A stretch of DNA of 64,000 bases from Variovorax sp. V93 (GCF_041154485.1 NZ_AP028669.1:4877001-4941000); one strand, 5' to 3'. Shown: positions 25,815 through 34,666, counted from the stretch's first letter. The notes: generated by a model not told the origin, from the sequence alone. Made by a program: numbers and translations.

Positions 25815-26798
25815 TCAGATCTTGAGGTTGAGCTTGTTGATCAGCGCGCGGTACATGGCGTTGTCCTGCGCCATCACGGCGCGGAACTCCGGTTGGTCCA
25901 GATAGCCTTCCCGCAGATTGAGCTTGTGCATGGTTTCCTTCAGCGCCGGCTCCTGCATGGACTTGGCGAAAGCCTGGCGCAGCACGGTGACGACCTCCGG
26001 CGGCGTGTTCCTGGGCGCCGCCAGGCCGCGCCAGCCCGTGACCTGCACGTCGATGCCGCGCTCCTTCAGTGTCGGCACCTGCTCCCAGCCGGAGCCGATG
26101 CGCTGCGCGCCCATCACGGCCAGCGGCCGCACCTTGCCGTCGGCCACGAAGGCCGCCATGTCCGGCGGCGTGAGCGACAGCGCCTCCACGTGGCCGCCCG
26201 TCAGGTCCAGCAGCGCCGGGCCGGCGCCACGGTAGGGCACGTGGGTGAAAGGCACGCCGGTCTTGTCGGCCAGCATCACCGCGGCCAGGTGGCCCAGCGA
26301 GCCGGGGCCGGCGTTGCCGACCTTCAAGCCTTCCGCGCCGGCCTTCCTGCTGGCCGACAGCAGCTCCTCGATGCTGCGGATGGGCGAATCGTGGCGCACG
26401 GCGATGGTCGCCGGATCGGCATTGAGCCGGGCGATCGGCGTCACGTCGTCGGAGGTGAAGCGCACCGCACCCATGTGCGGAATGATGGTGATCTCCACCG
26501 TGATGATGCCGATCTTGTAGCCGTCGGGCCGCGCGTTCACGAGCTCCGCCCAGCCCACGCCGCCGCTGGCGCCGGCCTTGTTGATGATGATCAGGCTCTG
26601 CGGCAGGTACTTGCGCGAGGCCTCGGCCAACGTGCGGGCCAGCGCATCGGTGCCGCCGCCCGGCGGGAAGGGCACGATGAATTCGATCGGCTTGTTCGGA
26701 TAGCCGCCCGGCTGTGCGGCAGCGGGCAGCAAGGCCCCGCCTCCGAGCGCCGCGAGGGCGCCCATGGCATGGCGGCGGGTGAATGGCAAAGTGGTCAT
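25815..26798 (-). CDS. Bug/TctC family periplasmic solute receptor
   Basis: 327 residues from the ATG at 26798; the ten-codon upstream extension lacks signal character. The export signal carries a twin-arginine-like FTRRHAMGALAALGG. Family blocks are YPNKPIEFIVPFPPGGGTDA, IINKAGASGG, PDGYK and THVPYRGAGPALLD. It is the second of two tandem receptors (33-bp gap) between iolB and the SDR genes. Confidence 0.92.
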   Translation of the reverse strand: MTTLPFTRRHAMGALAALGGGALLPAAAQPGGYPNKPIEFIVPFPPGGGTDALARTLAEASRKYLPQSLIIINKAGASGGVGWAELVNARPDGYKIGIITVEITIIPHMGAVRFTSDDVTPIARLNADPATIAVRHDSPIRSIEELLSASRKAGAEGLKVGNAGPGSLGHLAAVMLADKTGVPFTHVPYRGAGPALLDLTGGHVEALSLTPPDMAAFVADGKVRPLAVMGAQRIGSGWEQVPTLKERGIDVQVTGWRGLAAPRNTPPEVVTVLRQAFAKSMQEPALKETMHKLNLREGYLDQPEFRAVMAQDNAMYRALINKLNLKI

Positions 26799-26831
26799 GA
26801 AAAAGTCTCCCTGAAAAATGTGCGCCATCGA

Positions 26832-27815
26832 TCAATCGAGCCGGATGTTGGCGGCCTTGACCACGCCGGACCACAGCTTCTGCTCGCTGCGCACGAAATC
26901 GGCGAACTGCTGCGGCGCCATCGGCATCGGCTGGATGCCGATCTCTTCGAGCTTGGCGCGCGTCTCCGGCTGCTTGAGCGCAGCCACCAGCTCCTTGTTG
27001 AGCCGCTCCAGCACCGGCGCCGGCAGCCCGGCCGGGCCGACGAGGCCCTGCCATGCGTAGGCTTCGTAGCCCGGCACGCCGGCCTCGGCCATCGTGGGCA
27101 CGTCCGGCAGGATGGCCAGGCGCTGCGGCGTGGCCACGGCCAGTACGCGGAGCTTGCCGGCCTTGATCATCGACAGGCTGGGCGGCAGGTCCACGAACAT
27201 CGAATTCACCTGGCCGGCCATCAGGTCCTGCAGCGCGGGGGCCGAGCCCTTGTAGGCCACGTGCAGGATGTCGGTCTTGGTCTGCTGCTTGAACAGCTCG
27301 AGCGCCACGTGCAGCGGCGAGCCCGGGCCCGACGAAGCCGACGACACGGAGCCCGGCGACTTGCGCACCAGCGCCAGGAACTCCTGCACGTTCTTTGCCG
27401 GGAATGCGGGGTGCACGGCCAGCACCAGCGGCATCCGGCCCAGGCCGCCGATGAAGCTGAAGTCCTTCTCGGCGTTGTAGCTCAGGCTCGCATACATCGC
27501 CGGGTTGAAGGCCAGCGTGCCCGAGTCGACCGTGCCCACCGTGTAGCCGTCCGGCGCCGAGCGGGCAATGAAGGTGGCGCCGATGATGCTGGCCGCGCCC
27601 GGCTTGTTGTCGGCAATGACGGGCTGGCCGAGCGCCTGCCCCATGCGCTGCGCGAGCTGGCGCGCGATCACGTCGGTGGTGCCGCCCGGCGCGTAGGGCA
27701 CGACCCATTTCAGCGGCTGGTGCGGGTAGGCGGCCGGCTGCGCCTGCGCGGCGCCGAGGTTGAGGCCGGCCAGCAGCGTGGCCGCGAGGAGGCGGAAGGT
27801 GGTTCGCTTGGTCAT
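26832..27815 (-). CDS. Bug/TctC family periplasmic solute receptor
   Basis: 327 residues with a Sec signal (RLLAATLLAGLNLGAAQAQ). Family blocks are YPHQPLKWVVPYAPGGTTDV, IADNKPGAAS, PDGYT and LHVAYKGSAPALQD. Placed after iolB on the same strand and directly before another Bug receptor. The two tandem receptors are clearly different in sequence, so they may recognise different ligands rather than being a recent duplication. Confidence 0.92.
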   Translation of the reverse strand: MTKRTTFRLLAATLLAGLNLGAAQAQPAAYPHQPLKWVVPYAPGGTTDVIARQLAQRMGQALGQPVIADNKPGAASIIGATFIARSAPDGYTVGTVDSGTLAFNPAMYASLSYNAEKDFSFIGGLGRMPLVLAVHPAFPAKNVQEFLALVRKSPGSVSSASSGPGSPLHVALELFKQQTKTDILHVAYKGSAPALQDLMAGQVNSMFVDLPPSLSMIKAGKLRVLAVATPQRLAILPDVPTMAEAGVPGYEAYAWQGLVGPAGLPAPVLERLNKELVAALKQPETRAKLEEIGIQPMPMAPQQFADFVRSEQKLWSGVVKAANIRLD

Positions 27816-27936
27816 GGTGTCTTGTCTCCAGGGTTTTGGATCTGTCTTCTTTGTTGCCTGTCACGCGCGGCAGCGAGCGACGGCCACGCTGGGCCGCGTC
27901 ATTCGTCTCGCGTGAGTGGGTGGATGCTGGCCGCCG

Positions 27937-28731
27937 CTAACGCGGCGCGAGCATCCATTCGTGCGCCGGGTCGTTGCGGAAGGCCCAGTGCCGTTGCGGG
28001 CCGGCCATCGTGTTGAGGTAGTACAGGTCGTAGCCGTGCGGTGCCACGCAGGGGTGGTAGCCGCGCGGCACCAGCACGGTGTCGCGGTGCTCCACAGCCA
28101 TGGTTTCATCGAGGCTGCGGTCGTCGGTGTAGACGCGTTGAAACGCGAAGCCCTGCGCCGGGTTGAGCTGGTGGTAGTAGGTTTCTTCCAGCACCGTCTC
28201 GCCATCGCCCGCGGTGTCGTGCTTGTGCGGCGGGTAGCTCGACGCGTGGCCGGCTGGCGTGACGACCTCCACCACCAGCAGGCCTTCGGCCGGCTCGGTC
28301 TGCGGCAGGATGTCGCACACGTGGCGGGTGTTGCTGCCCTGCCCTCGCACGCAGCGCGTCATCTGCGCGGGCTCGATCACACGCTCCGGGTGCAGCCCCT
28401 TGGCCGGCGCGGAACTCAGCGCCACCTCGGCCGCGCCGCGCGCCACGATGCGCACCTCGCGCCCCGGCGGCACGTAGACCGCCGTGGGAGAACGATCCTC
28501 GAACACCGAGCCTCGGCTGCCGAGCGCGCTGTAGCGCCGCGCATTCACCGTCACGTCGACCTGGCCGGTGAGCACCGTGATGCACAGCTCGCGCGCGCCG
28601 GTGGCCAGCACCTCTTCCTCGCCGGCCGCCAGGCGCAGCGCCTTGAAGCCGACGTGCGTCCATCCCGCCGAAGCGGGCGTCACCTCCGCGATCACGCGCC
28701 CTGCCGGCGCGGCCTTGACCAGCAAGCTCAT
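27937..28731 (-). CDS. iolB: 5-deoxy-glucuronate isomerase
   Basis: 264 residues, the usual length. It is a bicupin of the IolB family: RELCITVLTGQVDVTVN in the first half, then the metal-site block SSYPPHKHDT with LEETYYHQLNP, RVYTDDRSLDETM and VPRGYHPC. IolB converts 5-deoxy-glucuronate to 5-dehydro-2-deoxygluconate in inositol catabolism. Its start overlaps the iolC stop by four bases, matching the pathway order because IolC phosphorylates the IolB product. iolA, iolD, iolE and iolG homologues are not seen in the window. Confidence 0.93.
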   Translation of the reverse strand: MSLLVKAAPAGRVIAEVTPASAGWTHVGFKALRLAAGEEEVLATGARELCITVLTGQVDVTVNARRYSALGSRGSVFEDRSPTAVYVPPGREVRIVARGAAEVALSSAPAKGLHPERVIEPAQMTRCVRGQGSNTRHVCDILPQTEPAEGLLVVEVVTPAGHASSYPPHKHDTAGDGETVLEETYYHQLNPAQGFAFQRVYTDDRSLDETMAVEHRDTVLVPRGYHPCVAPHGYDLYYLNTMAGPQRHWAFRNDPAHEWMLAPR

Positions 28732-30698
28732 TGCAGCGCCTCCTCGCCCACCGGTGCGGCGACGCGGCTGGCGCGCCAGCCCTCGACCAAGCGCAGGAAG
28801 TTCGCAGCCACCCGGGCCTTGAAGCCGGCGTCGTCGATCTCGCCGCGCAGCCAGGCCTGGCTCGGGTCGCACCACACAGAGCGGCCGACCATGAAGCCCT
28901 TGACCAGCGGCACGCGCGCCTGCGCGAAGCCCGCCACCAGTTCCTCCAGCGGCTGCGACAGCCCAAGGATCACGGCACCGCGGCAGTACGGGTCGCGCTC
29001 CCGCACCAGCGCGTCGAGTGCCTCCCATTGATGGGCCGACAGCGTGCCGACCTTCCACCATTCGGGCCGGAGGCCCAGGTCGTAGAAATGGCGGATGGCC
29101 TGCACCACCGCCTCGCCCGTGTCGCCGGGCGCCAGCGTGTCGCGCGGCGGGATCACTTCCAGCAGCAGTTCATGGCCGCTGGCGCGCGTGGCCTCGGCCA
29201 CCTGCAGCAGCCATTCGTCCTGCTCGGTGCGCAGCGCGGCGGCGTCGTCAGGGTGATAGAAGACCAGGCACTTCACCACCTGCTCGCGCGGCCAGTGCCT
29301 GAGCTGCGAGCCCAGCGAGCGCATGCCGTCGAAACGCAGGGGGCGCGAGCCCGGCTGCTCGATCGGCCGGCCCAGCCACCAGCCGCGGCCGGTGGCGGCG
29401 TGCAGCGCGGATTCGCCCAGATCGGGGCGGCCGTCGACCAGCACGCCGAGCCGGCCGCGATAGCCGGGCTCGTCATGCTCGATGCCGGCCACCACTTCGT
29501 TCAGCAGGTGCTTGAGCCGCGCCAGCCGCGCCGGCTCGGCACCGGTCTCGCGCGCCATGTCTTCGAACTGCGAGCGATGGTCGTAGGCCAGCACATAGAG
29601 TTCGGGCCATTCCTTGCGCCGAACGCTCGCGCGGTGCAGGTGGGCCAGCTGCGGGTCATGGTCCGGGCGCGGATGGCGGTGGCCGGAGAACCAGTGCGCC
29701 AGTTCGGCCGGCGTCGGCATCGCGGGCGCGCAGCCGTGGCGCGAAACGACGATGGCACCGCAGGCGTTGGCGATGGCGGCGGACTCGCGCCAGTCCTTGC
29801 CGCGCAGCTGCCCGCTCATCAGGCCGGAGGCAAAGGCATCGCCCGCGCCCAGCACGTTCAGCACCTCGATGCGCTCGCCCAGCACGGTGAGTGCGTCGTC
29901 GATGCGCGCCGGCACCGCGCCGTCGACGATGCTGCAGCCCAGCGCGCCGCGCTTGACCACGAACACCGCCTGCGTGCATTCGCGGGCGCGGCGCAGACAG
30001 GCCATCAGGTCGCCCTCGACGCCGCCGGCAATCATCCATTCTTCCTCCGTGCCGATGATCAACTCGAACTGACCGAGCTGTTCCTGCAGGTGCCGGCTCA
30101 CCGCCTGGCTGCCGACGTAGCGCGTCTCGCCGTCGCCCCGGCCCGTGAGGCCCCACAGCACCGGGCGGTAGTCGATGTCCAGCACCCGCACGGCGCCGTG
30201 GCGGCCCGCCAGTTCCAGCGCGCGCCGGCTGGCGGCCAGCACCGTGGGCGTGCTCAGGTGGGTGCCGGTGATCAGCAGGCTGCGGCAGCCGGCGATGAAG
30301 TCTTCATCGATGGCGGCGGCGTCCAGCGCCATGTCGGCGCAGTTCTCGCGGGCGAACAGCAGCGGGAATGTGTCCTGGTCCTTGATGCCCAGCAGCACCA
30401 TGCCGGTCAGGCGCTGCGGGTCGACCTGGACCTGGCTCACGTCGCAGCCCTCGCGCCGCAGCGTGTCGAGCAGGAAGCGGCCGTTCTGCTCATCGCCCAC
30501 GCGTGAGACCATGGCCGAGGCCAGGCCCAGGCGCGCGGTACCGAAGGCGATGTTGGCCGAAGAGCCGCCCAGATACTTGGAGAAGCTGGTCGCGTCCTCC
30601 AGGCTGCAGCCGATCTGGTCGGCGTACAGGTCGACCGCCAGGCGCCCGAGGCAGGCGATGTCGACCGGGCGGCCCGTGGGAAAGGAAAGGTTGCGCAT
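28728..30698 (-). CDS. iolC: 5-dehydro-2-deoxygluconokinase fused to a DUF2090 (aldolase-like) domain
   Basis: 656 residues. The N-terminal ~330 residues are a PfkB kinase: IACLGRLAVDLYADQIG, LGGSSANIAFGTARLG, and the anion-hole/catalytic motif NVLGAGDAFASGLMSG. The C-terminal ~310 residues (from ELYVLAYDHRSQFEDMA) match DUF2090, a TIM-barrel domain often fused to IolC. The protein should phosphorylate 5-dehydro-2-deoxygluconate and may cleave or bind the product. It is first in the minus-strand block and divergent from a MurR/RpiR regulator. Confidence 0.93.
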   Translation of the reverse strand: MRNLSFPTGRPVDIACLGRLAVDLYADQIGCSLEDATSFSKYLGGSSANIAFGTARLGLASAMVSRVGDEQNGRFLLDTLRREGCDVSQVQVDPQRLTGMVLLGIKDQDTFPLLFARENCADMALDAAAIDEDFIAGCRSLLITGTHLSTPTVLAASRRALELAGRHGAVRVLDIDYRPVLWGLTGRGDGETRYVGSQAVSRHLQEQLGQFELIIGTEEEWMIAGGVEGDLMACLRRARECTQAVFVVKRGALGCSIVDGAVPARIDDALTVLGERIEVLNVLGAGDAFASGLMSGQLRGKDWRESAAIANACGAIVVSRHGCAPAMPTPAELAHWFSGHRHPRPDHDPQLAHLHRASVRRKEWPELYVLAYDHRSQFEDMARETGAEPARLARLKHLLNEVVAGIEHDEPGYRGRLGVLVDGRPDLGESALHAATGRGWWLGRPIEQPGSRPLRFDGMRSLGSQLRHWPREQVVKCLVFYHPDDAAALRTEQDEWLLQVAEATRASGHELLLEVIPPRDTLAPGDTGEAVVQAIRHFYDLGLRPEWWKVGTLSAHQWEALDALVRERDPYCRGAVILGLSQPLEELVAGFAQARVPLVKGFMVGRSVWCDPSQAWLRGEIDDAGFKARVAANFLRLVEGWRASRVAAPVGEEALQ

Positions 30699-30798
30699 GA
30701 AGCGTTGTCTCCGTGGTGGCGCCGGCGGCGGGTTCAGAATGCCCCGCGCGGCCGGTATGCGTGGTTCGTTTGTCCGATGCGGCCGATCTTAGCGAAAA

Positions 30799-30838
30799 TA
30801 GAAAAATATTTCTAGATCAATGAAAAATAGAATTTCTA
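30799..30838. promoter_or_regulatory. Two TAGAA/TTCTA palindromes in the iolC-rpiR divergent region
   Basis: The first site is TAGAAAAATATTTCTA (30799-30814), a 16-bp near-perfect palindrome. The second is TAGAATTTCTA (30828-30838), with the same arms closed to 11 bp and lying inside the first codons of the regulator gene. This A/T-rich block stands out in GC-rich surroundings. Position suggests operators for the divergent MurR/RpiR protein acting on itself and on iolC. Confidence 0.6.
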
Positions 30839-31719
30839 CTCCGCCCGCGGTGCCACCAGCCATCGCTGCCGGCCCGTACGCCAGCGCCGAAGACTTTCTG
30901 CAGGCGGTGCGCGCCGGCTTCGAAGGCCTGAGCCGCCAGCTCAAGCTGATCGCGCGCTACGTGGAAACCAGCCGCGACCGGCTGGCGCTGGACGGCGTGC
31001 AGGAAACCGCCAGCGAGTGCGGCGTGCAGCCTTCGGCCGTGGTGCGCTTTGCCAAGCACTTCGGCTTCTCCGGCTTCTCGGAGATGCAGGCGCTGTTCCG
31101 CGCTGGCGCGGCCCAGCGGCTGGCGCCGCATCGCGACTACCAGGAGCGCATCCGCTCGCTGGTGGGCGGTGCCGGCGCTGCGCCGATCACCCCCGCGCGC
31201 ATCGCGCACGAGGTGATCGGCGGCAGCATCGAGAGCCTGCAGGCGCTGCAGGCCGGCCTGCCCGACGAGCGCTTCGACGCAGCGGTGGAACTGATGCTCG
31301 ACGCCCCCGCCCTGTGGCTCGCGGCCTCGCGCCGCGCGTTCCCAGTCGGCGCCTACCTGGCCTACGCGCTGCAGCACACGGCCAAGCCCGTGCATTGGCT
31401 GCACGGCCTCGGCCACATGCAGCAGGGCGAGCTGCGCGCGCTGGCGCCGGGCGACGTGCTGGTCGCCATCTCGTTCGAGCCCTACGCGCAGGAAACGCTG
31501 GACGTGGTGGAGTTGGCGCTCGCGCAGGGCGCGCGGCTGCTGGCCATCACCGACAGCCAGCTCAGCCCGCTGGCCGGGCGCGCCAGCGCGGTGCTGCTGG
31601 CGCAGGACGGCGCCACCTTCGGTTTTCGTTCGCTCACGAGCACGCTTTGTTTGGCGCAGTCGCTGTTCTTGGGGTTGGCTTATCGGATGGAGTTGGCTTA
31701 TGAGCGCAGGGGTACGTGA
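30820..31719 (+). CDS. MurR/RpiR family transcriptional regulator (likely iol-type)
   Basis: 299 residues. The RpiR helix-turn-helix domain covers residues ~25-105, with ETASECGVQPSAVVRFAKHF and GFSGFSEMQALFR. The SIS domain follows, with ARLLAITDSQLSPLAGRAS near the C-terminal side. The family binds phosphorylated sugars. It is divergent from iolC with 121 bp between starts, and two palindromes sit at its own start codon, so it is probably a local autoregulated repressor whose effector is an IolC-type phosphosugar. Confidence 0.92.
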   Translation: MKNRISTPPAVPPAIAAGPYASAEDFLQAVRAGFEGLSRQLKLIARYVETSRDRLALDGVQETASECGVQPSAVVRFAKHFGFSGFSEMQALFRAGAAQRLAPHRDYQERIRSLVGGAGAAPITPARIAHEVIGGSIESLQALQAGLPDERFDAAVELMLDAPALWLAASRRAFPVGAYLAYALQHTAKPVHWLHGLGHMQQGELRALAPGDVLVAISFEPYAQETLDVVELALAQGARLLAITDSQLSPLAGRASAVLLAQDGATFGFRSLTSTLCLAQSLFLGLAYRMELAYERRGT

Positions 31720-32030
31720 TTGGAGATGATTCGCAGGGCATTGGTCAATGTGCACATCGCAAGCCGTCCTTAGCCCCCGGCGAGCTCGGGCGCGCCACAA
31801 CTGCCGCATGCGAATTCAGCAGTCAAGGCTCATCGCATTGGCCAGCTCTCAAGCAGAAGTTGCACGTCAGAAAAACTTCGCACTCCCGACGACGAAGTGC
31901 AGAGCACCGCAGCAGTTTGGAAGCAGAGTCTCAGACTGACGGACGCTCTTTTTGCGCGACATGCAAGCGTTGAAGTGGAAGGGGTATCGCTGAATGATTC
32001 ACCACTCTTACCACTCCGGAACAGCACGCA
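31720..32030. other. Intergenic region with no supported gene
   Basis: A 311-bp stretch between the MurR/RpiR regulator and the next Bug receptor. Base composition is less GC-rich than its neighbours. Short open frames here have no recognisable protein character. It should hold the promoter of the 32.0-34.7 kb operon; no clear operator was found. Confidence 0.5.
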
Positions 32031-33044
32031 ATGGCTCTCATGTTCTCGCCCCTCCGATGCAGACGCTTTCTTTGGCCGATGGCGGCCTGGCTCGCATTCA
32101 CAGCGGCTGCGGCAACGGCGCAACCCACCGCCAAGCCCCACGCAAGTGCATGGCCCTCCCAGCCCGTACGGCTGCTCGTCGGCTTCCCTCCCGGCTCGTC
32201 GCCTGATCTCGTGGCGCGTGCGCTTGCCGAGCCTTTGTCCAAAGCTCTCGGCCAGCCCGTGATCGTCGACAACCGCCCCGGCGCGAGCGGCAACATCGCT
32301 GCGACGCTCGTCGCGCAAGCGGTCGACAACCACACGCTGGGCGTCATGATTAACGGCAACATGACTATCGCCAAGTTGCTGAACCCAGCGACGCACTACG
32401 ATCCTCTCAAGGATCTGAAGCCTGTGAGCCTGGTCTGCACCGCTGCGCTGCTGCTCGCAGCGCCCGCCGCGGCACCTGGCGGCAACGTCCAGGAGTTTCT
32501 CCAGGCGGCCCGTGCCGCAGGCACGAAATGGAGCTATGGGTCGCCCGGCGTCGGCACGGTCGGACATCTCGCGATGGAACTGCTCAAGAGCAAGGCGAAC
32601 ATCGCCCCGGTGCACGTGCCCTACCCTTCCTACCAGCGCGTCGTCGCGGCAATGATCGCTGGCGAGATACAGCTCTCGATGGTGCAACTGGGCGCCGCCG
32701 CACCCCAGGTTGCGGCAGGCAAACTCAAGCCAATCGGCGTGACTTCAGCGACGCGAAGCCCGTTGGCGCCCGAGTACCCCAGTCTTGCGGAGGCGGGACT
32801 TCCCGGCTTCGAATTGGAGGTCTGGACTGCCGTTGCTGCTCCGGCTTCGATGGACCCGGAAATCACGGCAAAGCTGTCTTCGTTGATCAGCACCATCGCG
32901 CGTTCGGAAGAAGTGCGCCGCCAGCTCGCGCAACTCGGCTACAACGGTGTCGGCATCGATGCCGATGGATTGGCGCGCCGAGTCAAGGCAGACTATGACC
33001 AGCTGAGCCGCATCATCGCCGCGCAAGGCATCCGACACGAATAG
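32031..33044 (+). CDS. Bug/TctC family periplasmic solute receptor
   Basis: 337 residues. The signal peptide (RFLWPMAAWLAFTAAAATAQ) is followed by the family blocks WPSQPVRLLVGFPPGSSPDL and VIVDNRPGASGN. The usual PDGYT stretch is replaced by VDNHTLGV, and VHVPYPSYQRVV replaces the common PYRG(G/A)GPA block, so this receptor is divergent in its ligand-facing loops. It is first of a four-gene operon with a chorismate mutase, a prephenate-dehydratase-like protein and an XRE-cupin regulator (gaps of 6 bp or less until the regulator). Confidence 0.9.
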   Translation: MALMFSPLRCRRFLWPMAAWLAFTAAAATAQPTAKPHASAWPSQPVRLLVGFPPGSSPDLVARALAEPLSKALGQPVIVDNRPGASGNIAATLVAQAVDNHTLGVMINGNMTIAKLLNPATHYDPLKDLKPVSLVCTAALLLAAPAAAPGGNVQEFLQAARAAGTKWSYGSPGVGTVGHLAMELLKSKANIAPVHVPYPSYQRVVAAMIAGEIQLSMVQLGAAAPQVAAGKLKPIGVTSATRSPLAPEYPSLAEAGLPGFELEVWTAVAAPASMDPEITAKLSSLISTIARSEEVRRQLAQLGYNGVGIDADGLARRVKADYDQLSRIIAAQGIRHE

Positions 33045-33050
33045 AGTGTC

Positions 33051-33386
33051 ATGAACACCAACAGCACATCAGTTCAATCCGCCTCGGCATCTCATCCGAA
33101 CGAGGTCCTTGAGGCCCTTCGCTGCGATCTGGACGCCATCGATGCCCGCCTCCTTGAGACGATCCACGCCCGGCTCCAATGCTGCCAACGCATTGGCCAC
33201 CACAAGAAGCAGCATGGCGTGCCGATGATGCAGCCGCATCGAATCGGCGTGGTCCAGCGCCGGGCCGCCGAGTTCGCAGCCAGCCGTGGGGTCAGCGGTT
33301 CGTTCCTGAAGGAACTCTACGATCTCATCATCGCGGAGACCTGCAGGCTCGAAGACCAGATCATCGGAAGCGCGGCATCGCAATGA
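33051..33386 (+). CDS. AroQ-class chorismate mutase family protein
   Basis: 111 residues, single-domain size. The all-helical fold is recognisable: LRCDLDAIDARLLETIHARL, RIGHHKKQHGVP, and Arg/Gln-rich later helices (HRIGVVQRRAAEFAA, LYDLIIAETCRLEDQI). The helix-1 arginine and the Lys of HHKKQ match substrate-binding positions of the family. It may rearrange chorismate to prephenate or be a PabB/PchB-like variant. It overlaps the next gene by four bases (ATGA), whose product looks like a prephenate-binding enzyme, so consecutive steps are likely. Confidence 0.85.
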   Translation: MNTNSTSVQSASASHPNEVLEALRCDLDAIDARLLETIHARLQCCQRIGHHKKQHGVPMMQPHRIGVVQRRAAEFAASRGVSGSFLKELYDLIIAETCRLEDQIIGSAASQ

Positions 33387-33985
33387 TCAGGTTTGCCACG
33401 CTCGGCCCTTCCGGCAGCAATCACCAGTTTGTCGTGGAGCGCTACCTCGCCTTCCATGGCCTCGGTGATTGCGCCACGATCAGCCTGCATTCCGACTTTT
33501 CCGCGGGCGTTGCCAGCGTCCTGGATGGGGGGGCCGACTTCCTGGTTCAGTGCGCCGTCCATCCTTCGACGCCAGGCACGGTGGCGCGGTACTTCGACGG
33601 CCTTTACGTGGTGGACACCTTCATCTCGCCTAGCCGGGAACTCGCGATCGTCCGCAACCGTGCCAAGCCGCAGTCCCGATCCATTGCCGCGATGCAGCCG
33701 ACCCTCGGCTACACGGATTTGTCGAAGTGGCAGGAGATCATTCCAGCGGATACGGTGGCCGCAGTCGAGCTGGGGCTCCTTGAGGGCCGCTACGACGCCG
33801 GCCTGACCTATGCGTCGCTGGCCGATGATCATCCGGACCGGTTCTGCGTCAGCGAACACATCGGGAGTGTCGACGACGCATGGATCGCCTACGGCCGCCA
33901 GAGAGTCTCGGGCGGCGGCCTCGTGGCATGCTCATCCAGTCCCGCGAGGGCGATATTCCGACTCATGAGCGGAGCATCTGCCTAA
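33383..33985 (+). CDS. Stand-alone prephenate-dehydratase-like protein (resembles BacA prephenate decarboxylase)
   Basis: 200 residues from the ATG at 33383 that overlaps the chorismate mutase stop. The opening FATLGPSGSNHQFVVERYL matches the prephenate-dehydratase start (LGPxGT plus helix). The rest keeps the two-lobed layout, with DFLVQCAVHPSTPG, ELAIVRN and GRYDAGLTYASLADD. There is no C-terminal ACT domain. The size and block order resemble BacA of bacilysin synthesis, a non-aromatising prephenate decarboxylase, but that similarity is recalled by eye. It could instead be a catabolic or regulatory prephenate-binding protein. Confidence 0.6.
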   Translation: MIRFATLGPSGSNHQFVVERYLAFHGLGDCATISLHSDFSAGVASVLDGGADFLVQCAVHPSTPGTVARYFDGLYVVDTFISPSRELAIVRNRAKPQSRSIAAMQPTLGYTDLSKWQEIIPADTVAAVELGLLEGRYDAGLTYASLADDHPDRFCVSEHIGSVDDAWIAYGRQRVSGGGLVACSSSPARAIFRLMSGASA

Positions 33986-34000
33986 GGACCTGCCCGCACC

Positions 34001-34666
34001 ATGAAGAAGAGGCAACCCGCATCCCCTTTTCCGACTGCCCGCAAGGCAGTCGTGCGCCTTGCGCCAGTGGCAAGCAAAAAAAAGTCCTCGCCGAAACGAA
34101 GCCCGACCTCGGCCAAGGTCGGCCTGCAGATTCGTGCGCTGCGCCTGGCGGCGGATCTCTCGGCCGGCGCCTTGGCGAGTACCGCCGGCGTCTCCCGGTC
34201 CATGCTGTCTCGCATCGAAAGCGGCCTGGTTTCGCCGTCGATCGAAGTTCTCGACCGCATCGCAGTGGGACTGGACGTGCCCTTGTCGCGCTTCTTCGGT
34301 GATCAGGTGGACCGGACGGACTGCTCCTTTGTGCCGGCCGGCAAAGGCGTGATCGTGGAACGGGTGGGCGCGGTGGCCGGCTATCGCTACGAACTGCTCG
34401 GGCACCTGCTGTCGGGCAACGCGTTCGTGGAGCCTTACCTCATCACGCTGTCCGAGGACGCCCAGCCCTATTCGACCTTTCAGCATCCGGGCATCAAGTT
34501 CATCCACATCGTCTCAGGCCGCGTGAAGTACAGGTACGGCAGCCGAACCATGGAACTCAAGCCCGGCGACTCCTTGCTGTTCGAGGCCAGGGCTCTGCAC
34601 GGCGTGGAGTTGATCCACGAAAGGCCGGTGAGCTACATGTCGATTGTTTTCACGCTGCGTGAATAG
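34001..34666 (+). CDS. XRE family regulator with C-terminal cupin domain
   Basis: 221 residues. A basic, Lys/Ser/Pro-rich leader of ~38 residues precedes the helix-turn-helix (LRLAADLSAGALASTAGVSR, SMLSRIESGLVSPSIEVLDR). The C-terminal ~110 residues form a cupin (HPGIKFIHIVSGRVKYRYG, LKPGDSLLFEARALHGVEL). This architecture is common for repressors of catabolic operons that sense small acids. Located 15 bp after the prephenate-like gene, it probably controls its own operon. Confidence 0.93.
   Translation: MKKRQPASPFPTARKAVVRLAPVASKKKSSPKRSPTSAKVGLQIRALRLAADLSAGALASTAGVSRSMLSRIESGLVSPSIEVLDRIAVGLDVPLSRFFGDQVDRTDCSFVPAGKGVIVERVGAVAGYRYELLGHLLSGNAFVEPYLITLSEDAQPYSTFQHPGIKFIHIVSGRVKYRYGSRTMELKPGDSLLFEARALHGVELIHERPVSYMSIVFTLRE

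Noticed and set aside
31716..31973. Possible small gene after the second MurR/RpiR regulator
   Set aside because: The 85-codon frame has no ribosome-binding site, no family resemblance and basic, mixed composition.
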